Notes under the pieces: generated by a model
Databases searched by the model: none
What the model saw: the letters and a program-made list of their open reading frames with translations, nothing else
What the model was told of the DNA's origin: nothing
Made by a program: the position numbers and the translations under genes
Source of the DNA: Actinomyces qiguomingii
GTDB taxonomy: Bacteria; Actinomycetota; Actinomycetes; Actinomycetales; Actinomycetaceae
Length of the DNA: 64,000 nucleotides
Assembly (NCBI RefSeq): GCF_004102025.1
Contig: NZ_CP025228.1
Location: 186,001-250,000 of the forward strand
Direction of reading: 5' to 3'
In this document: in pieces, positions 7,715-16,783 of the stretch
Layout of the letters: every line of letters begins with the position of its first letter
Position numbering within the stretch: position 1 is the first letter of the stretch

Positions 7715-8470
7715 ATGACTGAGCTGTACACCGTGAAACACCTGGCCGACCGCGTCGCCAACGAACCGCGCAACGTCGGCGTCATCGCGGCGACCGGTCA
7801 CGATCCGAGTTCTCGCGTCGCTCTGCGCTTCCTCGGGATTGACCTGGACGGCACCGTGGAGCGCAAACCGCTGCCAGGTGTACGCAGGGATGTCTACATC
7901 AGCTGGGTTGACTACTTCCGGTCCAAGACGCAGTCAGGACGTTGGGGGGACATCGCCCGGGCGCATCGCCGTCGCCCACAGGACTTCTACCTGGAACATG
8001 TCCTCACCATCCTCGACAGTGACGACGTTGAGCGTCTGGCGGATGAGTACTTCCCCCGACTGGTCAAGGCGGCCGCCAAGAAACAGAGGGCATCAGAGCG
8101 CATGCGTCAGCAGGTGGATGATGTCTTCCGTGAACTCGGCTTGGCGCCGGATAGGAACGTTCCCATTGAGGCGCATGTCAATGACAAGAGTGTTCGCGTC
8201 TCCTTCGGATACGCTCTGTCGGGCGACAGGCCGGTACTCTTCGACGTTCTGTCGACTCGCGGTCTAGGGGCTAATGGGCAGGCGTTCGCCTATCGGACGA
8301 TGGTGGCGCGCCAGGTGGGCGCGAGCGAGGACTTCGCGGCATTCATCGACCTGAAGAGTGTCTCCGACGAGCAAGACCTGAGGGCAGTGGAGAGCGTAGC
8401 GACCGTCATCGATCCGGTCGGGGACTTTAACAGGGCCGTGGAGACCGTCGCCGCACTGACCCGGGCATGA
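7715..8470 (+). CDS. Uncharacterised protein, weakly DUF3037-like at the N terminus
   Basis: 251 residues from ATG 7715, preceded by GAGGGAGGCGAC; the open frame extends 15 codons further up but lacks a ribosome site there. The N-terminal block EPRNVGVIAATG resembles the NVGV motif of DUF3037 proteins. A charged helical middle (VKAAAKKQRASERMRQQ) and a beta-rich C-terminal half follow. No catalytic motif is visible. It stands alone between repeat-rich DNA and the M20 peptidase, and the phased-box array at 7323-7491 is a candidate control region. Proteins of this type often occur in phage or defence surroundings, but no function can be assigned here. Confidence 0.7.
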   Translation: MTELYTVKHLADRVANEPRNVGVIAATGHDPSSRVALRFLGIDLDGTVERKPLPGVRRDVYISWVDYFRSKTQSGRWGDIARAHRRRPQDFYLEHVLTILDSDDVERLADEYFPRLVKAAAKKQRASERMRQQVDDVFRELGLAPDRNVPIEAHVNDKSVRVSFGYALSGDRPVLFDVLSTRGLGANGQAFAYRTMVARQVGASEDFAAFIDLKSVSDEQDLRAVESVATVIDPVGDFNRAVETVAALTRA

Positions 8471-8544
8471 GTGCCGCCTGCTGATCGTGGCCGGTGGCCG
8501 GAAGAACCGTGACGGGGCGGCCTGGCCGCGGCACAATCGGGCCC

Positions 8545-9981
8545 ATGACCCGTCCCCTCCGCGACCTGTCCCGCCCCACCACCCCCTGCTCCGCCGTGCA
8601 GGCGCGCATGGCCGAGGAGACCGCGGCCCGCGCCGCGGCGGCCGGCCCCGCCCCCGCACTCGCCGAGAATGCCGGCGCCGAGGTCGGCCTGCGCGCCGAA
8701 CTGGCCGAGGTTGTCGACTCCCTCACCTCCGAACTTGTGGCCCTGTCCCACGACCTGTACGCCCACCCGGAGGTCGGCTACGCCGAGCACCACGCCGTCG
8801 CCGCCGTCGCCGAACTGCTGCGCGCCCACGGCATCGCCCCGAGCGTGGGCGTGTTCGGCATGGACACGGCCCTGCGTGCGGAAATCGGCGCTGTCGCCGC
8901 GACCGATGCCGCAGAGCGCGGGCAGTCGCGAGACGACGATGAGCCGCAGCCGCCCGCCACCGCCGACTCCCGCCTCCCGACCATGGCGATCCTGGCGGAG
9001 TACGACGCCCTGCCCGGCGTCGGCCACGGCTGCGGACACAACGTCATGTGCGCCAACTCAGTGGGCGCCTTCCTCGCGCTGGCGGAGCTTCAGCGCCGTC
9101 GCCCCGGGACCCTGCCCGGCCGCGTCATCCTGCAGACCACCCCGGCCGAGGAGTCCGACACCGCCAAGGAGATCCTGGCCCAGCGCGGCATGCTCGACGG
9201 CGTCGACGCCGCCATCCAGACCCACGCCTACGCCCACGACCTGGTCGACCAGACCTGGCTGGGGGTGCGCCGCATGAGCGCCGTGTACACCGGCATCCCC
9301 TCCCACGCCTCCTCCCAGCCCTTCATGGGGCGCAACGCCCTGGACGCAGCCACCCTGGCGCTGACCGGCCTGGGCCTGCTGCGCCAGCAGATCCTGCCCA
9401 TGGACCGGGTCCACGCCGTCGTCGACGACGGCGGGCGGGTCGCCAACGTCATCCCCGAGCGCGCCGAACTCAACCTGATGGTCCGCTCCAAGTACCCCGA
9501 GACGCTCAAGGACCTGGTGGGGCGCGTGGAGGACCTGCTGCGCGGGGCGGCGCTCATGACCGGCACGGGGGTGGAGATCATTACCGACGCCAACACCAAC
9601 GAGATGCCGGTGCGCTCCAACGGCCCGCTGCTGGCCGCCTGGGTGCGTTCCCAGAGGGAGCGCGGCCGCGACCCGCTGCCCGCCGGGGTGGTGACGGAGA
9701 CGGTTGCGGCGGGCACCGACTTCGGCAATGTGTCGCTGCGCGTGCCCGGCATTCACCCGCTGATCAAGGTCACCGACCGCGACGACGTCGCCCTGCACAC
9801 CCGCGAGATGGCCGCGGCCGCCGGCTCACCCACCGGTGACGCCGCCGCCGTCGACGGCGCCTATGGGCTGGCCGTCGTCGCCCTGGACTGGCTGCACGAC
9901 GCCGAGTTGCGCGACGCCGTGCGCGCCGACTTCGAGGCCGCCGGCGGGGCCGTGGACGTCGCCGGATTCTGGGAGGAGTGA
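8545..9981 (+). CDS. M20 family metallopeptidase/amidohydrolase
   Basis: 478 residues from ATG 8545. The peptidase M20 pattern is clear: LAEYDALPGVGHGCGHN supplies the first metal ligands, TPAEESD the glutamate pair, and THAYAHDL a further His. A dimerisation lid follows (YTGIPSHASSQPFMGRNALDAA), and a C-terminal IHPLIKVTD block closes the active site. It resembles the AbgB / aminobenzoyl-glutamate hydrolase branch, cleaving an amide next to a carboxylate in the cytosol. The Ala-rich N-terminal ~45 residues are poorly conserved, so an internal start is possible. Convergent with the DUF885 gene; only 114 bp separate the stops. Confidence 0.87.
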   Translation: MTRPLRDLSRPTTPCSAVQARMAEETAARAAAAGPAPALAENAGAEVGLRAELAEVVDSLTSELVALSHDLYAHPEVGYAEHHAVAAVAELLRAHGIAPSVGVFGMDTALRAEIGAVAATDAAERGQSRDDDEPQPPATADSRLPTMAILAEYDALPGVGHGCGHNVMCANSVGAFLALAELQRRRPGTLPGRVILQTTPAEESDTAKEILAQRGMLDGVDAAIQTHAYAHDLVDQTWLGVRRMSAVYTGIPSHASSQPFMGRNALDAATLALTGLGLLRQQILPMDRVHAVVDDGGRVANVIPERAELNLMVRSKYPETLKDLVGRVEDLLRGAALMTGTGVEIITDANTNEMPVRSNGPLLAAWVRSQRERGRDPLPAGVVTETVAAGTDFGNVSLRVPGIHPLIKVTDRDDVALHTREMAAAAGSPTGDAAAVDGAYGLAVVALDWLHDAELRDAVRADFEAAGGAVDVAGFWEE

Positions 9982-10095
9982 GCCCGGGGCGACGTCGCGC
10001 CGTGGCGGCCCGCCCCTGGCGGGGCCGGTCGCAGTCGGGCGCAGCTGATCCGCCGCGGCGCCTGCGATTAGCCCGGCCCCGTCCCTGGCGGCGCG

Positions 10096-11847
10096 CTACG
10101 CGGCCAGCGCCTCGCGCATGACGTCCAGGCCCACGCTGCCCAGGCGCAGCGCCCGGGTGTGGAAGTCCTTCAGGGACTCGCCGCGACCCAGCGCCTCGTC
10201 GCGGGTCGCCTCCCACAGGCGCTGGCCGACCGCGTAGGAGGGCGCCTGCCCCGGGAATCCCAGGTAGCGGTCCAGCTCGAAGCGCAGGAAGGACTCCGTC
10301 ATCGCCACGTTGTGGCGCAGGAAGGCCCAGGCAGAGTCGGCGTCCCAGACGCCGTCGCCGCCCCCGGGCAGCTCCGCCAGCTCCGGCGGGCGCCGCTTGC
10401 CCAAGTGCACGCCGATGTCCAGCACCACGCGGGCGGCCCGCAGCCGCTGGGAGTCGAGCACGCCCATGCGGTCGCCCGGGTCGTCCTGGAAGCCGAGGTC
10501 GGCCATCAACTGTTCGGCGTACAGGGCCCAGCCCTCGCCGTGACCGCTGACCCAGCAGGCCAGGCGGCGCCAGGCGTTGAGTTCGTCGCGCACATAGGTC
10601 TGCATGCCGACCTGCAGGTGGTGCCCGGGCACGCCCTCGTGGAAGACGGTGGTGCGCTCCTGCCAGGCGGCGAAGGTGTCCGTTCCCTCCGGCACGGACC
10701 ACCACATGCGCCCGGGCCGGGTGAAGTCGTCGCTCGGGCCCGTGTAGTAGATTCCGCCGGTGGCCGACGGCGCGATGCGGCACTCCAGGGTGCGCAGCGG
10801 GGCGGGGATGTCGAAGTGCGTGCCATCCAGCGCCGCGACGGCCTCATCGGCGGTGCGCTGCATCCACGCCTGCAGGGCGGCGGTGCCGTGGATGGTGCGC
10901 GCCGGGTCGGCATTGAGCCGGTCCATCGCCTCGCGCACGCTCACGCCCTGGCCGTACAGCTGCGCGGCGATCGCCCGCTGCTCGGCGTCGATAGCGGCCA
11001 GCCGCTCGCGGCCCCACTCGTAGGTCTCATCCAGGTCGACCGTGGCACCCAGGAACTGGCGGCTGAAGCGGGCGTAGCGCTCGCGGCCCACGGCGTCCAC
11101 CTCACCGGCCAGCGGCGCGAGCTGTTCGCCCAGGAAGTCGGCGATGCGACCGTAGGCGGCGCGGGCCCGTGCGGAGGCGTCACGCAGCTCCGCCTCCAGC
11201 GACTCGGGCAGCGGGGTGCCGTCGGCGGTGGTGGCGGCGTCGATGAGCGCCGTGTAGGAGCTGGAGGACTCCGCCGCCTGGTCGCGGGCCTGGCCGATGC
11301 AGGCCTCTACTTGGCGGCGGGCGGCCACGTCCCCGCGGCTGGCGGCCAGGCGCAGCGAGTCGGCGTACTCACTCAGGGCCCGCGGCACGTCGCGCAGGCA
11401 GGCGGCGAAGTCCGCCCAGTCGGCCTCGGTGGCTGTGGGCAGGTTGTCGAACAGGTCTCGCAGGTTTTGGATGGGGGAGTCGATGTTGTCCAGGCGGCGC
11501 AGCGGCTCGCCGGCCTCGGCGGACTCTATGGCGACGCCCAGCCGCTCGCGCATGGCGGCCACGGTCACCCGGTCGACCGCGTCAACCGGGGTGACCTGCT
11601 CCAGCTCGGCGAGCGCGCGGCGGTCCAGGTCGGTCAGCGCCTCGAGCGCCTCGGGGGAGTAGCCGTCCAGCTCGCCGCGGCGGCCGGGCAGGCCCACGGA
11701 CACGGCGAACTCGGGGGACAGGTCCACCAGGCGCTCCACGTAGCGCTCGGCCACGGCGTCGACGGGGGTGGGGCGGCGGGCGGAGCCGCCGCCGGACCGG
11801 GCCGCAGCGGGTGCCGGTGAAGGGATGTCGGAGGGAGTCTCGGTCAT
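10096..11847 (-). CDS. DUF885 family protein (probable metallopeptidase)
   Basis: 583 residues, the usual DUF885 length (~560-600). The central motif FHEGVPGHHLQ matches the HExxPGHH-type zinc site and a downstream GHGEGWALYAE supplies the glutamate helix. Other family blocks: LDETYEWG near the middle and RMWWSVPEG before the metal site. The N-terminal 25 residues are low-complexity Pro/Ala/Ser with no signal peptide, so it is probably cytosolic. Start ATG 11847. Likely hydrolyses small peptides or amides. It is convergent with another peptidase gene (8545), but no shared operon is possible. Confidence 0.85.
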   Translation of the reverse strand: MTETPSDIPSPAPAAARSGGGSARRPTPVDAVAERYVERLVDLSPEFAVSVGLPGRRGELDGYSPEALEALTDLDRRALAELEQVTPVDAVDRVTVAAMRERLGVAIESAEAGEPLRRLDNIDSPIQNLRDLFDNLPTATEADWADFAACLRDVPRALSEYADSLRLAASRGDVAARRQVEACIGQARDQAAESSSSYTALIDAATTADGTPLPESLEAELRDASARARAAYGRIADFLGEQLAPLAGEVDAVGRERYARFSRQFLGATVDLDETYEWGRERLAAIDAEQRAIAAQLYGQGVSVREAMDRLNADPARTIHGTAALQAWMQRTADEAVAALDGTHFDIPAPLRTLECRIAPSATGGIYYTGPSDDFTRPGRMWWSVPEGTDTFAAWQERTTVFHEGVPGHHLQVGMQTYVRDELNAWRRLACWVSGHGEGWALYAEQLMADLGFQDDPGDRMGVLDSQRLRAARVVLDIGVHLGKRRPPELAELPGGGDGVWDADSAWAFLRHNVAMTESFLRFELDRYLGFPGQAPSYAVGQRLWEATRDEALGRGESLKDFHTRALRLGSVGLDVMREALAA

Positions 11848-12074
11848 GGGATGAGACTAGGCCACAGGGAGGCTGTCTCCAGCGCCGGAGATCTTTGCGA
11901 TGCGTGCGGCTGCAGACGAAAACGGTCAGCGCGTGTACGGAACCGGGGGTTCCAGATGCGTTCGAACGGGGTCCGGGGTGCGGCGCACGCTTATGCCTCT
12001 TGCCTATCCGGACCGTCGGCAAGTTTTGCTTGATATTTCAACGTTCGTCCGTTCAGGGTGAAGGGTGTCGGCCA

Positions 12075-12113
12075 GCTCCTGCGTGCGCCGAGGATGTCGG
12101 CGCACGCAGGAGC
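12075..12113. terminator. Perfect 17-bp stem-loop
   Basis: Arms GCTCCTGCGTGCGCCGA (12075-12091) and its exact complement (12097-12113) enclose a 5-nt loop. No T-run follows on either side. It lies downstream of the TrmB-type gene (stop at 12244) and upstream of the DUF885 start, so it most likely ends the regulator transcript. The rest of 11848-12243 shows no gene. Confidence 0.55.
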
Positions 12114-12243
12114 GGTCCCGCCACTCAGGTGGATCATCGGTTTTCCGCGTAATTCCGCGGAATCGCTGAAGCTGCATCGAGTCTGAGCGTGCGCGCCCAC
12201 GTTAGGGCGGAGTCCCTGCGCCGGCCCCTGGGTGGGATTCGGT

Positions 12244-13044
12244 TCAGTTCAGGGGTGCGTACTTGTCTCGCAGTACCTGCAGACCGGGGCCGAAGCTCCG
12301 CTCCAGTACGTCCCCGTGGCGCGCCAGCATCTCCAACTTGTACAGGTCGTGCCGCACGAGTTCGGTCACGGGCACCACCAGGCCGGGGTGGCTGGTCCAG
12401 GCGGCGCGCGAGTGCGCCCCGGCGGAGACATTCCCGGCCACGAGTTCGCGGTCGTCGATCGAGACGACCACCCACCTGCCGCCCAGCCCGGCCGTTACGG
12501 TGTCTGTGGCGGGGTGGGGGTGGACGGTCGCACAGTCGAGGTCGATCTCGCCATAACCGACGATGATGATCTCCACGTCGCGGTCGGCGGCCCGACGCAG
12601 ACTGTCTTCCAGGGCGGGCACGTCTTGTGCCCACAGTTCCGCGAGGATGCGGTGCTGCGCGGCGGCGATGAGTCGGTTGGCCCTCTCGATGATGGCGGCC
12701 CGTCCCTGTAGATCCCAGATGGCGCCATCATGGACGGCATCGGCTGCGAACGCGGACAAGGACGCCTCGGCGGCATCGAGGCTGTCGTTGAAGCGAGAGC
12801 GCAGACGGGAGATGAGTTCGCGCGGCGGCAGCGGCGCGTACATCTGGGGATTGCCGCGGGAGACCTGGACGTAGTCGTCGGCGGCGAGGGAGGCGAGCAC
12901 CTCGTAGATCTTGGAGCGGGCGATCCCGGCCCGCTTGGCGATGGCATACCCGGTTGCCGGTGCCTCCTCCAGCAGCGCCAGGTAGGCGCGAGACTCCCAG
13001 TCGGTCATTCCCAGCGCCTGCAACTGCTCCGCCACTGAAGCCAT
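12244..13044 (-). CDS. TrmB family transcriptional regulator
   Basis: 266 residues from ATG 13044, preceded by GGAGGACGCGGATC (upstream ATG-like starts lack this). The N-terminal winged helix reads LGMTDWESRAYLALLEE and AGIARSKIYEVLASLAADDYV, the TrmB DNA-binding signature. A short coiled coil follows, then a phospholipase D-like/effector domain (IIERANRLIAAAQHRIL ... IIIVGYGEID) that in relatives binds sugars. It is divergent from the DUF2000 gene across a 347-bp region with a strong palindrome, so it probably controls itself and that neighbour. The effector is unknown. Confidence 0.85.
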   Translation of the reverse strand: MASVAEQLQALGMTDWESRAYLALLEEAPATGYAIAKRAGIARSKIYEVLASLAADDYVQVSRGNPQMYAPLPPRELISRLRSRFNDSLDAAEASLSAFAADAVHDGAIWDLQGRAAIIERANRLIAAAQHRILAELWAQDVPALEDSLRRAADRDVEIIIVGYGEIDLDCATVHPHPATDTVTAGLGGRWVVVSIDDRELVAGNVSAGAHSRAAWTSHPGLVVPVTELVRHDLYKLEMLARHGDVLERSFGPGLQVLRDKYAPLN

Positions 13045-13233
13045 GATCCGCGTCCTCCGATCCTCAACTTGGTGCTGGGGCGGAGCCGACGCCGCGCCCG
13101 CGCGGTGGCCATCGATCACGATGCATCGGCCCCAATGTCTGCCGGTGCGTGACGTGCCTGAGCTGCTCGGGCGGCGTCGAGTACCCCGTCGAGCACCCAG
13201 CCGGGAGCATAGTCACCCCACAAATCGCCCGCA

Positions 13234-13254
13234 TAGTCACCCAATGGGTGACTA
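13234..13254. promoter_or_regulatory. Operator-like palindrome
   Basis: Perfect arms TAGTCACCC and GGGTGACTA around an AAT centre, with an extra half-site TAGTCACCCC 24 bp upstream at 13210. A -10-like TACTATG overlaps the right arm, so a bound protein would block transcription toward 13393. The neighbouring TrmB-type protein is the natural candidate binder. The remainder of 13045-13392 shows no gene. Confidence 0.6.
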
Positions 13255-13392
13255 CTATGTTCCGCGTGGGTCGAGCCCGCCCCGGCCTCAGCCCGAAGTC
13301 GAGTCGGTTTCCTGCTCTACCTGACCGTTTCGCGGACCGGATCAAATCCGTCCGCCACCCAACACCCGTCAACCCATCTGAGGAGACCCGCT

Positions 13393-13809
13393 GTGAGCCA
13401 GCAGAACTCGACCGACCGCAAGATCGTCATTGTCATCGCTGAGGGCACCACTGCCGCCAGGGCCGCTAACGCCAGCGCCCTGTTGGCATTGACCATCGGT
13501 GCCCGGCATCGGGACCTCATCGGCCCGGACGTGCCCGACGCCGACGGACGTATGCACGCCGGCATCTCCGACACCCCCGTCCCCGTACTGGTCGCCCCAG
13601 CGGAGCGCCTGGCCGAACTCGCGCAGGCGCAACCTCCCATCGAGATCATCGGCTTCACCAAGACGGCGGCCGGGGCGCACACCTATGACAAGTACACCCG
13701 CGCGCTCGCGGCCGTCGCCTCCACGGACCTGGACTACCTGGCCGTGGCGCTCATCGGCCCGCGCGCACAGGTCACCTCACTGACCGGCTCCCTCCCGCTG
13801 TACCGCTGA
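13393..13809 (+). CDS. DUF2000 family protein
   Basis: 138 residues, GTG start 7 nt after AGGAG. The N-terminal strand KIVIVIAEGTTAARAANASALLALTIG and the C-terminal LDYLAVALIGPRAQVTSLTGSLPLYR match DUF2000, a small family with a peptidyl-tRNA-hydrolase-like fold and no established reaction. The protein appears complete and cytosolic. It is divergent from the TrmB-type regulator and likely under its control through the palindrome at 13234-13254. Confidence 0.8.
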   Translation: MSQQNSTDRKIVIVIAEGTTAARAANASALLALTIGARHRDLIGPDVPDADGRMHAGISDTPVPVLVAPAERLAELAQAQPPIEIIGFTKTAAGAHTYDKYTRALAAVASTDLDYLAVALIGPRAQVTSLTGSLPLYR

Positions 13810-13934
13810 GTCAATGGACGCCTCCCAAATGGGGGGTGTAGCGAATGGCTGTTGTCATCGGTTCAGGTGCGGGGCATGCCGAGTAGGCCGACGAGCACCT
13901 GGTGGGTGTCCGGGCGCTCCCTCCGTGGGGGTGG

Positions 13935-14060
13935 AGTGTCCGGATTCGGCACAAAGGCCGTTGGCGACCGCTGGGGCCGTGTCTGACAACCGCATGATTT
14001 CAACGTTCTGTCCGTAGTCGTCGGCGACGTCGGAGTAGTTTATGCCGATTCTGGACACTT
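13935..14060. repeat. 126-bp element with terminal inverted repeats, copy A
   Basis: Begins AGTGTCCGGATTCGGC and ends GCCGATTCTGGACACTT, which are inverted relative to each other. It carries an internal CGCATGATTTCAACG. A second copy of the same length is at 56465-56590. The flanking DNA 13810-13934 and 14061-14253 shows no convincing gene. A pair of GGACCG-containing inverted motifs sits at about 14174-14236. Confidence 0.65.
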
Positions 14061-14253
14061 CGGTCCGCCGCGCGCGGGACTCGGCGCCCGGTGCGCCGGC
14101 CGACGGCGGTGAGGCCGGCCGGGCCCGGCGCCCGCACCCTCCCGGGCCCCTACTTGGCCCACTCGGCCCGCGTCCCTCCAGTTGGACCGCGTCCCTGCGG
14201 TCGGACCGTCTGGGAGTGCGTCCGGGGCGGTCCAAGTGCAGCCCGGAAGACCC

Positions 14254-14324
14254 GGTTTACGACCCTGGGGTGCGTTTTACGACCACCCCGGGGTCGTGAA
14301 ACGCACACCAAGGTCGTGATTCGG
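14254..14324. repeat. GGTCGT hairpin repeat, copy 2
   Basis: Same layout as copy 1 at 7584-7651: ACGACCCTGGGGT (14259-14271), near-complement ACCCCGGGGTCGT (14285-14297), then CCAAGGTCGT. It sits just past the stop of the convergent-side antiporter gene and could serve as its terminator. Confidence 0.6.
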
Positions 14325-14360
14325 CATCAAGGCCGCCGTGGAGCCCGATGTGGATGGCGC

Positions 14361-16031
14361 TCAGGCCGAGGTCGGCACCTCTTCGGGGTCCTCGCTGGCG
14401 GGTGTGCCCGCTTCTGCGGCCATGGACACGTTCTCTCCCGCCGGGCCGATGGGCGGCAGCAATGCGCGCATGGCTAGGGCGAAGCCGATAAGCGCGGCGA
14501 CGGTGACCGCGATTCCGAGCCCCCCGGACCCTGTTGCAGAGAAGGCCACGTATCCGAGCAGCGCCGCCGCCGCGCTGGCACCCGCATAGGGCAGCTGCGT
14601 GTTGACGTGGGTGATGTGGTTGCAGCCCGCGCCCGTGCTGGACAGGATCGTCGTGTCCGAAATCGGGGAGCAGTGATCACCCCACACGGCGCCTGCGAGT
14701 ACCGCGCCGAATGCGGGGACCAGCAACTCGCTGCCGCCGGCAACCGACCCCATGATCTCCCCGGCGATCGGCAGGAGGATGCCGAAGGAGCCCCAGGATG
14801 TGCCGGTGGCGAAGGCCATCGCCCCCGCCACTACGAACAGCATCGGGATGAGCCACTGAGCGGAGACCGCCGTCGACTCGACGAGCGACCCCAGGTAGGC
14901 ACCCGTGCCGAGCTCGGCGATCAGCGCTCCCAGCATCCAGGCGCACAGCAGGATCTCAATGGCGGGGAGCATGGAGCGGGCGCCCTCAATGACACCCCGG
15001 GCGGCCGTCTTCGCCTCGAACACCGGGTCGGCGTGGGTGAAGTGGAAGTAGTAGAAGGCGGCGGTCACCAGGCCTAGGACGCCGCCGATATTCAGCGAGA
15101 GGGCGACATCGGTATTGGCGAGCATGTCGAGAATCGCCCAGGAGCCGGACGCCCGGCGGCCCGTACCCAGGATTCCGCCAACGACGCCGACCACCAGGAC
15201 GGCGAAGGGGACGATCAGGGCCCGCCTAGCGCCCGGTTCGTGGCGTGGCAGAGAATCGGTGAGCTGGCCGGGGATCTGCTCGTTGGGCGCGTACAGGCCG
15301 CCCGTGGCGACGGCGCGGCTCTCCTCGCGCCGCATGGGACCGATGTCGATCTCCATGACTACCGTAGCCCACAGCAGAATCAGGGCTGCTATTGCGTAGT
15401 AGTTCATTCCCGCGGAGCGCATGAATGCGCCGGCGTCGGAGATCTGGACGCCGACGCCCGCCACGATCGGCCCCATAATGCCGATGATCGAGGCTCCCCA
15501 GCTGGAGAAGGGTGCGAGCACGGTAACGGGGGCGGAGGAGGAGTCGATGAGGTAGGCGAGCTTGGCCCGCGACACCCGCTGTCTATCGGAGACGGGCCGG
15601 GCGACCTGCCCGACGGCGAGGGCGTTGAAGTAGTCGTCGACGAAGATCGCGGTCCCCAGGCCTGCTGCAAGGACCTGGGCACCGCGCCTGGTGCGTACCC
15701 GCGTCATGGCCCACTCGGCGAAGGCCTGGGTGCCGCCGGACATCAGCACCAGGGAGGTGATCACGCCCAGCGTCAGCAGGAAGACCAGGATGAGAACGTA
15801 GTAGGAGTTGACCGTCCCCTCAGCCCAGAAGATCTGCGAGAAGGCCTCCCAGACCTTGGTCAGGGTCCCGGCAATGCCTCCGTCGGCGATCAGCGCGGCG
15901 GCGGCAAGAATGCCCGCGGCCAGCGAGGCGATGACCTTCTTCGTCCCGATCACCAGCAGGATCGCCAGTAGCGGCGGTACGAGGGACAGCACCGGGTAGG
16001 ACTCGATCATCAACGGTTCCGTTCGTAGCAT
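14361..16031 (-). CDS. Na+/H+ antiporter, NhaC-type
   Basis: About 556 residues with 11-13 predicted membrane helices; a member of the NhaC ion-antiporter group, exchanging Na+ (or an organic acid partner) for H+ across the plasma membrane. Family blocks: TAIFVDDYFNALAVGQ, LIDSSSAPVTVLAPFSSWG, FATGTSWGSFGILLPIAGE and GDHCSPISDTTILSS. The Asp and Ser/Thr-rich broken helices of the transport site are intact. Start is uncertain: 16031 (with GGAG 12 nt upstream) or 16010 (MIESYPVLS, which begins the family-like part). The C-terminal tail is acidic. Single gene, no partner. Confidence 0.86.
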   Translation of the reverse strand: MLRTEPLMIESYPVLSLVPPLLAILLVIGTKKVIASLAAGILAAAALIADGGIAGTLTKVWEAFSQIFWAEGTVNSYYVLILVFLLTLGVITSLVLMSGGTQAFAEWAMTRVRTRRGAQVLAAGLGTAIFVDDYFNALAVGQVARPVSDRQRVSRAKLAYLIDSSSAPVTVLAPFSSWGASIIGIMGPIVAGVGVQISDAGAFMRSAGMNYYAIAALILLWATVVMEIDIGPMRREESRAVATGGLYAPNEQIPGQLTDSLPRHEPGARRALIVPFAVLVVGVVGGILGTGRRASGSWAILDMLANTDVALSLNIGGVLGLVTAAFYYFHFTHADPVFEAKTAARGVIEGARSMLPAIEILLCAWMLGALIAELGTGAYLGSLVESTAVSAQWLIPMLFVVAGAMAFATGTSWGSFGILLPIAGEIMGSVAGGSELLVPAFGAVLAGAVWGDHCSPISDTTILSSTGAGCNHITHVNTQLPYAGASAAAALLGYVAFSATGSGGLGIAVTVAALIGFALAMRALLPPIGPAGENVSMAAEAGTPASEDPEEVPTSA

Positions 16032-16278
16032 GGTCGGGGCGGCTCCAGAGTACTTGATTGGTTGTCCAGGCACGCATCTGGAGACGGAGGTCTCTCCGCG
16101 CGCTCACCGACTCCACTGAACCTGGTGGGATTACCCCTCCAGAAGCAGGACTAGCTATGCCCCCTTGTTCCAACCAGCCGGTCGTCTGAATATGAACGAA
16201 CGACACCGCCGCAAATTGTTCCGGACCTATACTGAAAATAACGGCATGATGAATAGTGTAACGACTTGTCTTGCGTTC

Positions 16279-16364
16279 TTGACGGCGGCCGGGGGGGGGT
16301 AGCGTAAAAAGCGCATTAACCCGAGAGCCGTCTAAGGCTCAATATCTGCTCGGGAGGAGCAACG
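16279..16364 (+). promoter_or_regulatory. Leader with 9-G tract before small Cys-rich gene 1
   Basis: TTGACG (16279-16284) is a plausible -35, followed by a run of nine G (16291-16299) and then TAGCGTAAAAA where a -10 would lie. The leader from GAGAGCC to GGGAGGAG is shared with the paralog at 22986, which has fourteen G at the matching place. A variable G-run in a spacer could switch transcription. The region 16032-16278 shows no gene. Confidence 0.45.
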
Positions 16365-16517
16365 ATGACGTGCACTAAGTGCTTCAAGCAATTACACACA
16401 TGCAGCGCATGCAATGGCAAGCCTGGGCTGAGTCTGCTGGGAGACCGCTTGACATGCTCGACATGCAACAACACCGGACTCGTTTGCCCCGAGCATGGCG
16501 GCTACCACGGTAGATGA
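16365..16517 (+). CDS. Small Cys-rich (DnaJ-like zinc) protein 1
   Basis: 50-residue protein, ATG after GGGAGGAGCAACG. Four CxxC-type pairs: CTKC, CSAC(NG), CSTC(NNTG) and a final C..HGG..H, resembling the Cys-rich zinc domain of DnaJ or a pair of zinc ribbons. It contains no other domain. A 51-residue paralog is at 22986 with the same leader. It precedes two membrane proteins of the variant-leucine-repeat type. Probably a zinc-binding adaptor; no enzyme role is visible. 16518-16783 holds nothing recognisable. Confidence 0.75.
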   Translation: MTCTKCFKQLHTCSACNGKPGLSLLGDRLTCSTCNNTGLVCPEHGGYHGR

Positions 16518-16783
16518 TTGATCACTGCGTCGCTCGCGGCCTGGCCTCAGAGCTACCCGTCCTCTTGACGTAGTTCACTGATCAAGAACAGGCTGCCACG
16601 AGGGATGTGGCGGCGCGGATTGAATTGACCTCTTATAAACAACGGCGTTTGCACTTGTCGATCGGGTACCGCACACCCAACCAGTTCGAACGCGAACTAA
16701 TGCAGGCCGCCACCCCGAAACCAGCCTGACAAACGCGCAACAAGCAACAGTCCAAAAACACCCAGCACTCCAAGCCTATCGCC

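Noticed and set aside
10159..11820. Long + strand open frame opposite the DUF885 gene
   Set aside because: Gly/Val/Ala-rich antisense shadow; the minus strand has clear metallopeptidase motifs.
12189..12711. + strand frames opposite the TrmB-type gene
   Set aside because: Shadow frames; the minus-strand gene has a clear helix-turn-helix and ribosome site.
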